NCBI GenBank assembly: GCA_026400355.1 | Contig: JAPLPE010000019.1 | Coordinates: 124,001-188,000 of the forward strand | Length of the DNA: 64,000 nucleotides | Direction of reading: 5' to 3' | DNA from: Rhodobacterales bacterium | GTDB taxonomy: Bacteria; Pseudomonadota; Alphaproteobacteria; Rhodobacterales; Rhodobacteraceae | In this document: positions 43,222 to 53,535 of the stretch, in pieces | Layout of the letters: the number at the start of each line of letters is the position of its first letter | Numbering within the stretch: position 1 is the first letter of the stretch | Notes under the pieces: model-generated | The model's input: only the letters and a program-made list of their open reading frames with translations | Database searches by the model: none | Told to the model about the DNA's origin: nothing | Position numbers and translations under genes: made by a program

Positions 43222-43991
43222 CCAAAGGCGATAGCCTGCTCGACCGCATCATCGCGGCCCATCTTGCACCTGATCCGCCATCCAACGGCCATGCGAGAGA
43301 ACTGGCGGCCGCCGATCCCGACGCACTTCTGGACACTGTCCTTGACGCGGTCACGCAAACGTACCTCCCGCGCCGTCTATGCTTCACTGCGCCGAACGGC
43401 ACCGCCGTGCGCGTCGATGTTGCCAACGGCCGCATCCTTGGGCCGCACTTGTCCAAACCCTCACCGTCCGGAAGCGGCCACGGGCATGATCAGGACGATC
43501 CATCCGAAGGCACCGATATCCTGCCCTATCTGATCAACCTCACCGCGAACGAGACCTCACTGACCCTCACGTGGGAACGCCTCGACACCACAACCAACCC
43601 CGCCAACAGCGCAATCATGCCGTTCATGACCCCTGCGTCGTCACAGCCAGATGACGAAGTAACGTCACTTCACATCCCGGCCATCTTCGACTTTTTCCAC
43701 CATATTCACACCCCGACGGCGTCTCTCGTGATGATCAGCGACGGCCAGATCACTCAAAGCCAGGGCGATACGGCCCCAGCTCTTCTCGCCCAAGCCATCA
43801 CAATCTGGAACATGGCCCCGGTCCTCGAGACATCGCGCGGATCAAGTCTCCAGATCATCCTCCTCTCGTCAAACGATCAAACCTTCCTTCTCGCGAGATC
43901 GGACACTCACCACCTCGCCGCCCTCTTTGACGGCGAACAGGCCCATGTTCTCCGCAGCAAGATCTGCGAGTTGGCGGCCAATAGGCCGTGA
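43218..43991 (+). CDS. Unknown protein with a Roadblock-like C-terminal half
   Basis: 257 residues. The first 150 residues have no fold I recognise; a linker containing GSGHGHDQDD lies near residue 90. From about 165 the pattern TASLVMISDGQITQSQGD, helix, SLQIILLSSNDQTFLLARSD, AALFDGEQAHVLRSKI parallels the preceding small protein (VLADLAAGLVLGTNS... VIVIEGDVLQTFIT), so it may be a second Roadblock-like subunit. Last gene of the cluster, ending 8 bp before degenerate DNA starts. Confidence 0.5.
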   Translation: MTKGDSLLDRIIAAHLAPDPPSNGHARELAAADPDALLDTVLDAVTQTYLPRRLCFTAPNGTAVRVDVANGRILGPHLSKPSPSGSGHGHDQDDPSEGTDILPYLINLTANETSLTLTWERLDTTTNPANSAIMPFMTPASSQPDDEVTSLHIPAIFDFFHHIHTPTASLVMISDGQITQSQGDTAPALLAQAITIWNMAPVLETSRGSSLQIILLSSNDQTFLLARSDTHHLAALFDGEQAHVLRSKICELAANRP

Positions 43992-44091
43992 TGTTCAGAT
44001 GCAGATTGACGCGACCGCCACAGTCATAGCTTTGATGCAGGCCGAACCCGAAATCCGGCTGACCGAAAGGCTGACCATTTGACCGCGGTAT

Positions 44092-44200
44092 TCAGGGAGC
44101 CGGACCTTCCAGTTCCGCCGCCTGAAGCGTCGTGAAGCGGATATGTTCGACATGTGCCAACATGGCTGCTTGCGCCACATCTGCATCTCCGGCGACGATG
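44092..44200 (-). pseudogene. C-terminal scrap of a GntR/FCD-type regulator
   Basis: About 36 codons ending in TGA read IVAGDADVAQAAMLAHVEHI, RFTTLQAAELEGPAP, which resembles the end of GntR-family FCD ligand-binding domains (A-I-x-A-G-D-A-x-x-A-x-x-A-M-x-x-H). The rest of the regulator is missing, and the next codons belong to an unrelated remnant in another frame. Assignment is by motif memory, with moderate confidence. Confidence 0.45.
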
Positions 44201-44363
44201 CACGTACCACGACTGGTGCGCTTATGCATCCATTGCTCATGTAGCGCAGCTTGGCAGCCTGCAGGATGATTTGTCCGGCAGTCTCTGAAGCGAAATCCGC
44301 AAACATAAGGTCCGCCACTGTACGGGCGCCAATCGCAGAGGCGCCGATCGCTGCCGCCCTAGC
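44201..44363 (-). pseudogene. Fragment of a 2-oxoacid dehydrogenase E1 beta subunit
   Basis: About 54 codons with ARTVADLMFADFA, GQIILQAAKLRYMSNG and APVVVRA, the stretch in E1-beta subunits of pyruvate, acetoin or branched-chain dehydrogenases (commonly RPV-x-DLMFADF, then D-Q-I-x-N-Q-AAK-x-RYM-x-GG, VP-x-V-x-R). Both ends are lost: the start meets integrase sequence, the end meets the GntR scrap. A true relic, not expressed. Confidence 0.6.
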
Positions 44364-45285
44364 CCCCGGCACTGTGGACGACCTTGTCGCGCGTTTCTAT
44401 CAGACGACAGACTACATGAACGTGTCCGAAGGAAGCAAGGCGACCTATCGCGCCATCATTGAACGGTTCCGGGCCAAGCACGGCAGCAAGCGTGTCAACG
44501 TGGGCATGAAGCCCCGGCACATTGAAGCCATGATGGCCGAAATGTTCTCAACCCCGAACGCGGCAAACACCATGCGCAAGCGTGTTGCCTAGCTTCTCGA
44601 CCTTGCCGTCAAGGTGGAATGGCTTCCGAACAATCCTGCGCGTCAGGGTAAAGCCATTCGTTATTGAAGGCGGCGGGCATCAGACATGGAGTGAGGATGA
44701 GATTGCCCGGTTCTACGACGTCCACAAGATCGGCATGCTGCCACACCGGGCCATGACCCTGATGCTCTGGACCGGGGCGGCGCGGGTCGATGTGGTCAAG
44801 CTGGGCTGGTTCTCAATCAAGGCGGCGGCGGACGGTAACCGGATCGAATACTGTCGCCAAAAGACCAAGCGGGAGAAGGATGCGGTTCTTGTCAGCATCC
44901 CCATTGCGCCGGTATTGGCGAACTATTGGCCACCTGTGACCGGACTGCGGGAACATTTCTGCAAACCGAATACGGCAAGAAACGCTCCGACAAGAGCCTC
45001 TCGGGCGATATGCGCAAGTGGTGCGATGCGGCGGGACTGCCCGACTGCACCCCGCACGGGCTGCGCAAGGCGATTGCGCGGCGCTTGGCAGAGGCGGGCG
45101 CATCGGCCCAACAAATCGGCGCGGTCACCGGACACAAAACCCTGACCGAGGTGCAACGCTACATCGCAGCGGCGAACCGCGAAAACATGGCCAGCGATGT
45201 CATAGCGATGCTCTTGGTGAGACCGAACGGCGAACTGACTGTGGTGAACTTCCCCAAGACGCTCGCCAAAAGAGACGCTAACTAA
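44362..45285 (+). pseudogene. Broken phage-type tyrosine integrase
   Basis: The three pieces together resemble a complete site-specific recombinase. Piece one (frame of 44362) reads PGTVDDLVARFYQTTDY to NAANTMRKRVA and hits TAG at 44592. Piece two, after frame changes near 44655, contains TWSEDEIARFYDVHKIG and the first catalytic Arg region WTGAARVDVVKLGW. Piece three (from about 44925) has the HGLRKAIARRLAEAG and VTGHKT boxes and the Tyr in VQRYIAAANR. At least one stop and two frameshifts disable it. It ends 28 bp before the tRNA-Arg 3' end, the position expected for a tRNA-targeting integrase. Confidence 0.85.
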
Positions 45286-45313
45286 CTGATATAAAATGTG
45301 TAATTCGAGTGTT

Positions 45314-45390
45314 TGGCGATCCCAGGAGGACTCGAACCCCCAGCCTGCTGATTAGAAGTCAGCTGCTCTATCCAGTTGAGCTATGGGACC
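45314..45390 (-). tRNA. tRNA-Arg (anticodon TCT)
   Basis: All four arms fold: acceptor GGTCCCA with TGGGATC, D-arm GCTC/GAGC, anticodon stem GCTGA/TCAGC with loop CTTCTAA giving anticodon TCT, and T-arm GGGGG/CCTCC with loop TTCGAGT. CCA is encoded in the DNA (45314-45316). The 3' end faces the integrase remnant, as is typical of an integration site. Confidence 0.95.
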
Positions 45391-45601
45391 ACGTGAAAAC
45401 TGGTCGTATGGCATCTGGCCCTAGCGCCATCTCTCCGCCCCCCGATAGCGCAAATCCGTCCCGCGCGTCGAGAGGGTTTTGCCACAAAGACCGCTCTGAA
45501 CGATATCCCGCCTTGCTCTCTCCTTCGCATGCTTTATCAGTTTGCGCCACAGATATGGGTATCCCGCCAAACAACGGGCGCACAAAGCAAGAGACGACGT
45601 C

Positions 45602-45982
45602 ATGAACTGGTTTTTCGGTGGCTTCATGAATGATCTCCATGCGGCCTGGCATGGCCCGCTGGCTTTCCGGCTGATCCTCCAGCCCCTCTTGGCCGCAGCG
45701 CTGGGCGTCCGTGCCGGACTTCAGGATGCGAAAACGGGTCGGCCGCCCCTCCTCGAACGTCTTGGCAACGGCGCGACAGCCCGCCGGCGGGTCCTGCGCG
45801 AAGGCTGGGCTGACATCGGGCGACTGTTCATCATTGCCGTCGTCGCAGATCTGGCCTATCAGCTGATCGCCAACCAGCAGATCCACCCCGGTCAGGGTCT
45901 GGTCGCGGCGCTTGTCCTGGCGGTGCCAGCCTATATCCTGACCCGTGGCCCAACGAACCGGATTGCGCGCCGCCGCTCATGA
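45602..45982 (+). CDS. Small membrane protein of unknown function
   Basis: 126 residues with two or three hydrophobic segments (RLILQPLLAAALGVRAG, LFIIAVVADLAYQLIA, LVAALVLAVPAYILT). The cytoplasmic-looking middle section contains DAKTGRPPLLERL. I know no named family. Starts at ATG 45602; ATG 45626 is possible. Separated by about 210 bp from the tRNA-Arg, with nothing recognised in that gap. Confidence 0.7.
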   Translation: MNWFFGGFMNDLHAAWHGPLAFRLILQPLLAAALGVRAGLQDAKTGRPPLLERLGNGATARRRVLREGWADIGRLFIIAVVADLAYQLIANQQIHPGQGLVAALVLAVPAYILTRGPTNRIARRRS

Positions 45983-46056
45983 CTGCACCTGTGACACTCG
46001 TAAGCCTGTCGCAGAGACCCTGACACCAAACGCGGCACATCCCGTCAGTGCGCCGC

Positions 46057-46359
46057 TCAGAACCGCATCGACAGACTTCCCCTCGCCAGCATCTCGGATT
46101 CAAGCCGGCTGCGGATGTCATCCTGCTTCTTGCGGATCATCCCCGGGATCAGGAATGCATCGACCAGAAGCCAGACAAAGCCGATCAGGATAAAGAACGT
46201 CAGGATCTGCAGGATCGCCGTTCCGGGCTTTCCCAGATAGAACCGGTGCGCACTCAGGATGCCCAGAAAGAACCACAAGAGGTAAGCCGCCGCCACATTG
46301 GGCGCCTCGTTGGTCACCCGCTGTTCGATCAGCAACTGCTCGTTGGTCGTCAGCGCCAT
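46057..46359 (-). CDS. TM2 domain protein
   Basis: 100 residues. Two transmembrane helices joined by a short turn with the TM2 signature: YLLWFFLGILSAHRFYLGKP then ILQILTFFILIGFVWLLVDAF, followed by a charged C-terminus. Function of bacterial TM2 proteins is unclear. ATG 46359 follows GAGGTGGG; a longer in-frame start at 46428 has no such site. Convergent with the previous membrane protein gene. Confidence 0.88.
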   Translation of the reverse strand: MALTTNEQLLIEQRVTNEAPNVAAAYLLWFFLGILSAHRFYLGKPGTAILQILTFFILIGFVWLLVDAFLIPGMIRKKQDDIRSRLESEMLARGSLSMRF

Positions 46360-46381
46360 CGCACCCACCTCACCAGCAGGC

Positions 46382-46693
46382 TCAGTGCGTCCAGGCCCCC
46401 CGGCGCCCGGTCGCGAAATTCTCGCCATAGCCGCCCGCCCGGATCACCGGCTTGCGTGCCTTGGGCTCCTGCACGACCGCGTCAATCCCGTGCGTGGCCG
46501 CATAATCCACCGCCGCCTCTTTGGTCTCAAACCGCAACCGTACCTGCGACTGCGTGTCCGTCGACGATGTCCAGCCCATCAGAGGGTCCACCTCGCGGGC
46601 GCTCTCGGCTGCGTATTCCAGCACCCATTCATGCGTCTTGGCAGTGCCCGACTGCATGGCGGTCTTGGCGGGTTTGTAGATGCGTGCGGGCAT
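46382..46693 (-). CDS. NDUFS4-type accessory subunit of respiratory complex I
   Basis: 103 residues. The sequence [18 protein letters not shown], followed by [21 protein letters not shown] and a C-terminal [12 protein letters not shown], matches the ETC complex I subunit family (NDUFS4, 18 kDa), an accessory NADH:quinone oxidoreductase subunit present in alphaproteobacteria and mitochondria. Located close to the TM2 gene in the same direction (22 bp before its start). Confidence 0.88.
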   Translation of the reverse strand: MPARIYKPAKTAMQSGTAKTHEWVLEYAAESAREVDPLMGWTSSTDTQSQVRLRFETKEAAVDYAATHGIDAVVQEPKARKPVIRAGGYGENFATGRRGAWTH

Positions 46694-46818
46694 GACAATC
46701 CTCCTTTGCGTGATGCCTTATCGCTAAATCCGCCGCGTCACGCAAGCACCCCGGCGTGGCACCCTTGCAGTAGAACAAAAACAGATCAAATGTAGGCATC
46801 TCAGCCGAAGGAGACGCC

Positions 46819-49014
<2,196 letters not shown>

Positions 49015-49021
49015 GAGGCAA

Positions 49022-49945
49022 ATGATTACAAACATTCCTGACGCCGACGGCCTAAACAAGCAATCACTTCGATCATTTTTTAGGGCATGGGAGATCACGC
49101 TCAAAGTCTTTGAAGACTTTGAGTTAACCTTCGAAGGAGAAGGTTGGGAAGAGGAGCGAGCCTCTTATGAGAGAGTTTGTAAGGAAGAACTCAGTTTCGT
49201 TATCACGCTACTTGCGCATTCTACAGAACTAAGGCTGAAAGCTTTGCTCTGTCAAATCAGTCCATACCTGCTTCTATTAGGAGTTGACCCAAAGAGCCTT
49301 CCTAAGTCATCTACTATTGATTTTTCAAATCTTCGAACAATAGACGCAGTTGACCTTCCTTCGGCGTTGGCTGCATTCTCACCTTCCCCATTGAACGTCA
49401 AATTATCGGCGGTACATGCTGAACTTCGTGAACAGCGCAACAAGATCTATCATCTTGGTGCAAGTCCAGAAAACTTGAACCTTGAGAGGGCCGTTGCAAT
49501 TGCAGTTGAATCATATGTTGCTCTTTGGCCTGCTGAAAGTTGGCTGTCTAATTGGCTTCTCGATTCAAACAATAATCGAGCATCTTTCTTTGATGATGGC
49601 AGAAACTACAGCGCGAAGGGGCACGTGCTAGATGGTTTTGCATGTTCCACTAAGATTTTGACAAAGGGTAACTTCAAGAAGTTAATTGGAATCGAAAAAT
49701 CCAAACGGCGATATATCTGCCTTTCATGCACTGATGACGCCTGGACTAGGCATGACAGTTACACGGAGATAGATGAGCATAAGACTGCATATCTTCTTAA
49801 CGACAAAAAGACCCTTCGTTGTGCGCTTTGTCGAGATTCCTTTTCTATTGCTCGGACATCCTGCAAAGAACCGGGTTGCAAAGGTAACGTGATCGAGCTT
49901 CTAGACGATGGACACACATCCCGTTGTCACACTTGCGGAGAATGA
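49022..49945 (+). CDS. HEPN-like protein with zinc ribbons, probably acquired
   Basis: 307 residues, base composition clearly AT-richer than neighbours. Helical N-terminal half contains LREQRNKIYHLG, where RNKIYH (139-144) fits the HEPN nuclease motif RN-x3-H. The C-terminal half holds four Cys pairs: C233/C236, C267/C270, C281/C286 and C302/C305, arranged like two zinc ribbons. HEPN proteins are frequent RNases in toxin-antitoxin and phage-defence systems; here no partner antitoxin is evident. Only 7 bp after uvrB, but its composition implies later insertion. Nuclease activity is inferred, not shown. Confidence 0.6.
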   Translation: MITNIPDADGLNKQSLRSFFRAWEITLKVFEDFELTFEGEGWEEERASYERVCKEELSFVITLLAHSTELRLKALLCQISPYLLLLGVDPKSLPKSSTIDFSNLRTIDAVDLPSALAAFSPSPLNVKLSAVHAELREQRNKIYHLGASPENLNLERAVAIAVESYVALWPAESWLSNWLLDSNNNRASFFDDGRNYSAKGHVLDGFACSTKILTKGNFKKLIGIEKSKRRYICLSCTDDAWTRHDSYTEIDEHKTAYLLNDKKTLRCALCRDSFSIARTSCKEPGCKGNVIELLDDGHTSRCHTCGE

Positions 49946-50150
49946 ACCAATCCACTTACGCTTGGATAGCATTTGTCGCTGCAGAAAACCGAACCAGACA
50001 ATTCACTGCAAACTGATCTGCGGAGAGCGGGGTACACCGGCACCGCTGATGCCGCGTTCCGAACCTTGCCCATATCCCGTGCCCCGCAAGCAACCAGCCA
50101 CCTCGTCCGAACGACTTCCCCACGATGCACACCTCTTCTACCTTCACCCC

Positions 50151-50372
50151 ATGAACGCCCGTCTCCAAAGCCTCATCCGCGATGCCGAAACGCGTCTTGC
50201 CATGCCCGATCAGATACGGCTGGCCGAGATTGTCGAGGCATTTGTCACGACCTACGAAGGCCCCGCGCCCTTCACGCCCGAAGAACGCGCCCATCTCGCG
50301 CTGATCGACGCCGAGTCCTTTGACCCTGCAGACCCCGTCGCTGTCGCCGCAACGTTTGGCTGGCGTGGCTGA
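50151..50372 (+). CDS. Antitoxin of a ParE/RelE-type module
   Basis: 73 residues. Starts MNARLQSLIRDAETRLAMP and includes DQIRLAEIVEAFV and PFTPEERAHLALI; small, acidic and helical as in antitoxins that cover ParE or RelE toxins. Its gene overlaps the toxin gene by 8 bp, the usual order antitoxin then toxin. The family is not certain, but gene order and size support it. Confidence 0.7.
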   Translation: MNARLQSLIRDAETRLAMPDQIRLAEIVEAFVTTYEGPAPFTPEERAHLALIDAESFDPADPVAVAATFGWRG

Positions 50373-50625
50373 CATCCTGTTTTCGGTCCGGGAGCTGACC
50401 AGCCTCGACCAACAGCACGCCCATATCAGCCAGCAAAACCCGCGCACAGCCACCGCGGTCCTAGGGGACATTCGTCGCACCTGCGACCTTCTCGCCGAAT
50501 TCCCCAAGATGGGCCGCGCCATCGAAGGGACACGTCTGCGCTATGTGCTCTCACGCAAGTATCGCTACCGCATCGAAGGCGAGGCTGTCGAAATCCACGA
50601 CATCCTCCACCCGCGTCAGGCGTAG
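50365..50625 (+). CDS. ParE/RelE-family toxin
   Basis: 86 residues. Basic, with LDQQHAHISQQNPRTATAVL, LAEFPKMGRAIEGTRLRYVL, YRYRIEGEAVEIHDILHPRQ, the ParE/RelE pattern of a helical hairpin followed by beta strands ending in a basic or His-containing strand. ParE poisons gyrase and RelE cleaves mRNA; the sequence does not decide. GTG 50365 fits the overlap with the antitoxin. Confidence 0.82.
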   Translation: MADILFSVRELTSLDQQHAHISQQNPRTATAVLGDIRRTCDLLAEFPKMGRAIEGTRLRYVLSRKYRYRIEGEAVEIHDILHPRQA

Positions 50626-50649
50626 GGCGGGGTTCACCCCGCCCCCCCG

Positions 50650-51072
50650 TCACTCCCCCATCTGCTTCACGCCCGAGGGGTCCCGCACCTGCACCACCGC
50701 GCATTCGATGAGATACGGCCGCGCCTCCCGGTCACACACGGCCGCAGCCATGGCCTTGATCGTGGCCTCCTCGGCGATCCCGCAGATCATCTCGTGCCAA
50801 TGCGGCCCTTCCTGATGCTGGAGGAAGATATCGACCGACCAGCCCGCCGGCTCGCAGGCCGCCGACACAAAGCAGTCCTCCTCCCACGCCCCGCCCGCCA
50901 CGCAAGTGGCCACCGCCGCCGCGATGGCCTCTTCCACCGTCGCCGCTGTGGCCACGCCGCCCGACTGCTCGGGTGCCTGTGCATAGGCAATTGCCCGGGC
51001 CCAGTCCTGCGCCGCTGCCCCCTGCGCCATCACACCCAGCCCCAAGACCGCCATCATCCGCCAGATCACCAT
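50650..51072 (-). CDS. Secreted protein of unknown function
   Basis: 140 residues. Signal peptide (MVIWRMMAVLGLGVMAQGAAA), then a small domain with VEEAIAAAVATCVAGGAWEE, three or more cysteines (DCFVSAACEP, MICG, AVCDRE) that may form disulfides. It has some likeness to DUF4189-like repeats but I cannot assign it. ATG 51072 follows AGGAGG; the longer in-frame start near 51615 would ignore this signal peptide. Confidence 0.65.
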   Translation of the reverse strand: MVIWRMMAVLGLGVMAQGAAAQDWARAIAYAQAPEQSGGVATAATVEEAIAAAVATCVAGGAWEEDCFVSAACEPAGWSVDIFLQHQEGPHWHEMICGIAEEATIKAMAAAVCDREARPYLIECAVVQVRDPSGVKQMGE

Positions 51073-51177
51073 ACCGTCCTCCTGCCAACTGACACCCAAG
51101 GCTACCGCGCCATCCGCCGCCCGACAACGGCTCCGTCGGGCCCTTTCCCCGCCGCATCCGCGCCCTAGCTTCCTGCC

Positions 51178-51606
51178 ATGCGCATCTGGCCCCTCCTCGT
51201 CACCCTCGCTTCCCCCGCCGCAGCGTGGGAGTTCACAGAGGTCCCCATCTGCACCCTCAGCCATCAGGCGCCCGAGGGGGAGGTCGTCGTCACCTTCGAC
51301 CCCGCACTGCCAGAATACACCATCGCGGTGACGCTTGCCCAAGGCACATGGCCCGCCGACCCGGTCTTTGTCATCACCTTTGACGGCCCCTGGCCCCTCA
51401 CGATTCAGACCGACCGCCAGACCCTCTCGGACGACGGCCGCACGCTGACCGTCCGCGACACCGGGTTTGGCAATGTGCTGGACGGCCTCGAACGCAACAC
51501 CACCGCCGTCGCCTTCATCGGCACCACCTTGGCCCATATTCCCCTGACCGACGCCGCCCCTGCCGTCCGCGAATTCCGTACCTGCCCGGCCACAGGCATC
51601 TCCTGA
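51178..51606 (+). CDS. Secreted protein, unknown family
   Basis: 142 residues. Signal peptide MRIWPLLVTLASPAAA with Trp directly after the likely cut. The mature protein has strands with EVVVTFDPALPEYTIAVTLA and a closing REFRTCPATGIS, suggesting a single beta domain with a disulfide (Cys in PICTLSHQ and CPATG). Related proteins in Rhodobacterales carry a mistaken excinuclease label in databases; nothing here supports DNA repair. Confidence 0.7.
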   Translation: MRIWPLLVTLASPAAAWEFTEVPICTLSHQAPEGEVVVTFDPALPEYTIAVTLAQGTWPADPVFVITFDGPWPLTIQTDRQTLSDDGRTLTVRDTGFGNVLDGLERNTTAVAFIGTTLAHIPLTDAAPAVREFRTCPATGIS

Positions 51607-51813
51607 CACGCGCATTCGCCCCTCGTCCGCGCCGCCAATTGGGCATTCAGCGCGATACCGCCCAACCGAACCGCTTGAACTGCCCGGCGAACCGGATCAC
51701 GCTGACGCCAGTCGGTTCGCGACCCCAAACCCTCCTGATGGCAAGGTAACCTGCCCGCCTCATCGCAGCTTCCCGCGCCGAACTCGCAGTTCGTCAGCCT
51801 CGAGCAAGGAGAA

Positions 51814-53009
51814 ATGCCAAAGTAAAAGGACCACCCGTACATCACACTCTAGCGACGTTGCTCATCCTCGGGGCAACGACGGCCGCCGCAGAAGAGGCGA
51901 CCGGGTTTCAGTCCGACTATGGCGCCCTGACCGAGGAACTCCCCATCGACGCGCCGCTTTGTGAACCGGTCTCAACCTTCACCGCCCCGGACGGCATCTC
52001 CACGAACGTCTACGGCCAGGTGAACTTGACCGACCAGAGCTTTGTTGATGGCCAGCAGATCACCGCCGGGATCGTGGACAATGACAACTGGAACACTCGC
52101 CTTGGCGTCACGGCAGTCCAACCACTGGGCGACACCACGCTACGCTACCGGTTTGAAACCGGCCTTGGCCTGCGCAACAGCGCCACCGTGTCACAGGATT
52201 TCGAACCCCCGGTGATCGATTGGCAACGTACCGCGCTCCGCTGGTTCGAGATAGCGGCAGAGGCGCCCTACGGCACAGTCTCCTTTGGTCAGGGCAGCAC
52301 GGCCTCTGACGGAACGGCGGGACTGGATGACTCTTTCACCTTTGTGGCCGGGGCGACTAATTCGGCGGACGGGTTCGGGTCCTTCCGCTTCCGCGACGAA
52401 ACCGGCGCCCTGACCGATGTGCGCATCGGACAGGTTAACGCGAGTTTCAACGGCGCACGGCGTTTGCGCCTGCGTTATGACACTCCCGTTGTCAACGGCG
52501 TGATGCTGTCCGCATCTTACGGCCAGAACATCCTCGCCCCTGCCGATGACATCGACTATTCCGATATCGCGATCCGCTGGACAGGCGATGTGGGCGATTT
52601 CACCGTGCGCAGCGCCGCTGGCTATCAATGGCTCGACAATCCGGACGGCGATTCCGCCTGAAGGCTGGCCGGGTCGGTCACGGTGGTGCATGCACCGACC
52701 GGTCTCAATCTGTCCCTGTCGACGGGTGCCGCGGTGGACGGGGCGCGCTACGGCTGGGCACGCGCAGGATGGCAGACAGACCGGTTTGCCATCGGCACAA
52801 CCTCGCTTTCGGTCGATTACGATCTTGGTCAGGATTTCCTCTCCGACGGCGCGCGGACTGGAAACTAGGGTCTCTATGCCGTTCAAAGCATCGACGCTGT
52901 GTCGGTCGACCTTTACGCAGGTTGGCGGCGCTTCACTTACAGCGACCGGCTGGGCAACAGATATGAGGACGCGACAGGCGTCCCCATAGGCGCCCGCTGG
53001 TTCTTCTGA
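51814..53009 (+). pseudogene. Porin gene with stop codons and a start-site frameshift
   Basis: In one frame from about 51825 to 53009 the sequence encodes an outer-membrane porin-like protein: signal peptide TLATLLILGATTAAA, then alternating beta-strand text such as VYGQVNLTDQSFVDG, NWNTRLGVTAVQPLG, LRYRFETGLGLRNSA, ending GVPIGARWFF. Two in-frame stops break it: TGA at 52659-52661 and TAG at 52866-52868. The good start (AAGGAG then ATG 51814) reads only MPK before a stop and is out of frame, implying a small indel. The rest is undamaged, so inactivation is recent. Confidence 0.8.
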
Positions 53010-53095
53010 AGCAGAACGCCGGGCTGACGTGACGCTTCGCCCGTCGCAAGCCCGCCCATGGCTAGATCAGGACCGGGGTTCAACCCGCCCATCCG

Positions 53096-53392
53096 TCAGA
53101 AGTCGAACAACTCGCCCAGAAAGCTCTCCCGCTTCTTCTTTCGTCCATACTTGTAATCGTCATCGTCATGCTCGCGCCGGTAGTCATCCCGCTGCGGCTC
53201 TTCACCATAACGTGGCACTGCCTTCTGCGCCGGAGCAGGAGCCGGCGGGGGCGCGCTGACCGCAGCCCGCTCAATGATCTTGTCCAGTTCTCCCCGGTCG
53301 AGCCACACGCCCCGGCATTTCGGGCAATAGTCAATCTCGACCCCCGACCTGTCAGCCATCACCAGCATTGTTCCATCCACGGGGCACTGCAT
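53096..53392 (-). CDS. TFIIB-type zinc-ribbon protein
   Basis: 98 residues. The N-terminus MQCPVDGTMLVMADRSGVEI then DYCPKCRGVWLDRGELDKII is a zf-TFIIB zinc ribbon (C-P-x-D and CPKCRG-x-WLD-x-GEL-x-K). A Pro/Ala linker leads to a charged tail with KYGRKKKRESFLGELFDF. Found in many bacteria as a small stand-alone protein of unknown role. The start has AGGAGAATGACAGG before it. Confidence 0.87.
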   Translation of the reverse strand: MQCPVDGTMLVMADRSGVEIDYCPKCRGVWLDRGELDKIIERAAVSAPPPAPAPAQKAVPRYGEEPQRDDYRREHDDDDYKYGRKKKRESFLGELFDF

Positions 53393-53535
53393 CCTGTCAT
53401 TCTCCTGTTATGCGCACTCGCTCAGATTTGGGGATGCCACCCCGCCGAGGCAACCCGCCCTTGCGGAAATGTCATCCGTGGACGACACATCGGTTCGTGC
53501 TTAACCTATTCCCACCTGCATACATGAGTTGCCCC

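Noticed and set aside
35488-43991. A type VI secretion locus, suggested by kinase, FHA and phosphatase
   Set aside because: None of the structural T6SS genes (sheath, Hcp, VgrG, ClpV, TssJLM) occur here; dynamin-like and Roadblock-like genes follow instead.
51178-51606. An excinuclease subunit
   Set aside because: Similar short secreted proteins are mislabelled in databases; no nuclease or helicase motif is present and a signal peptide is.
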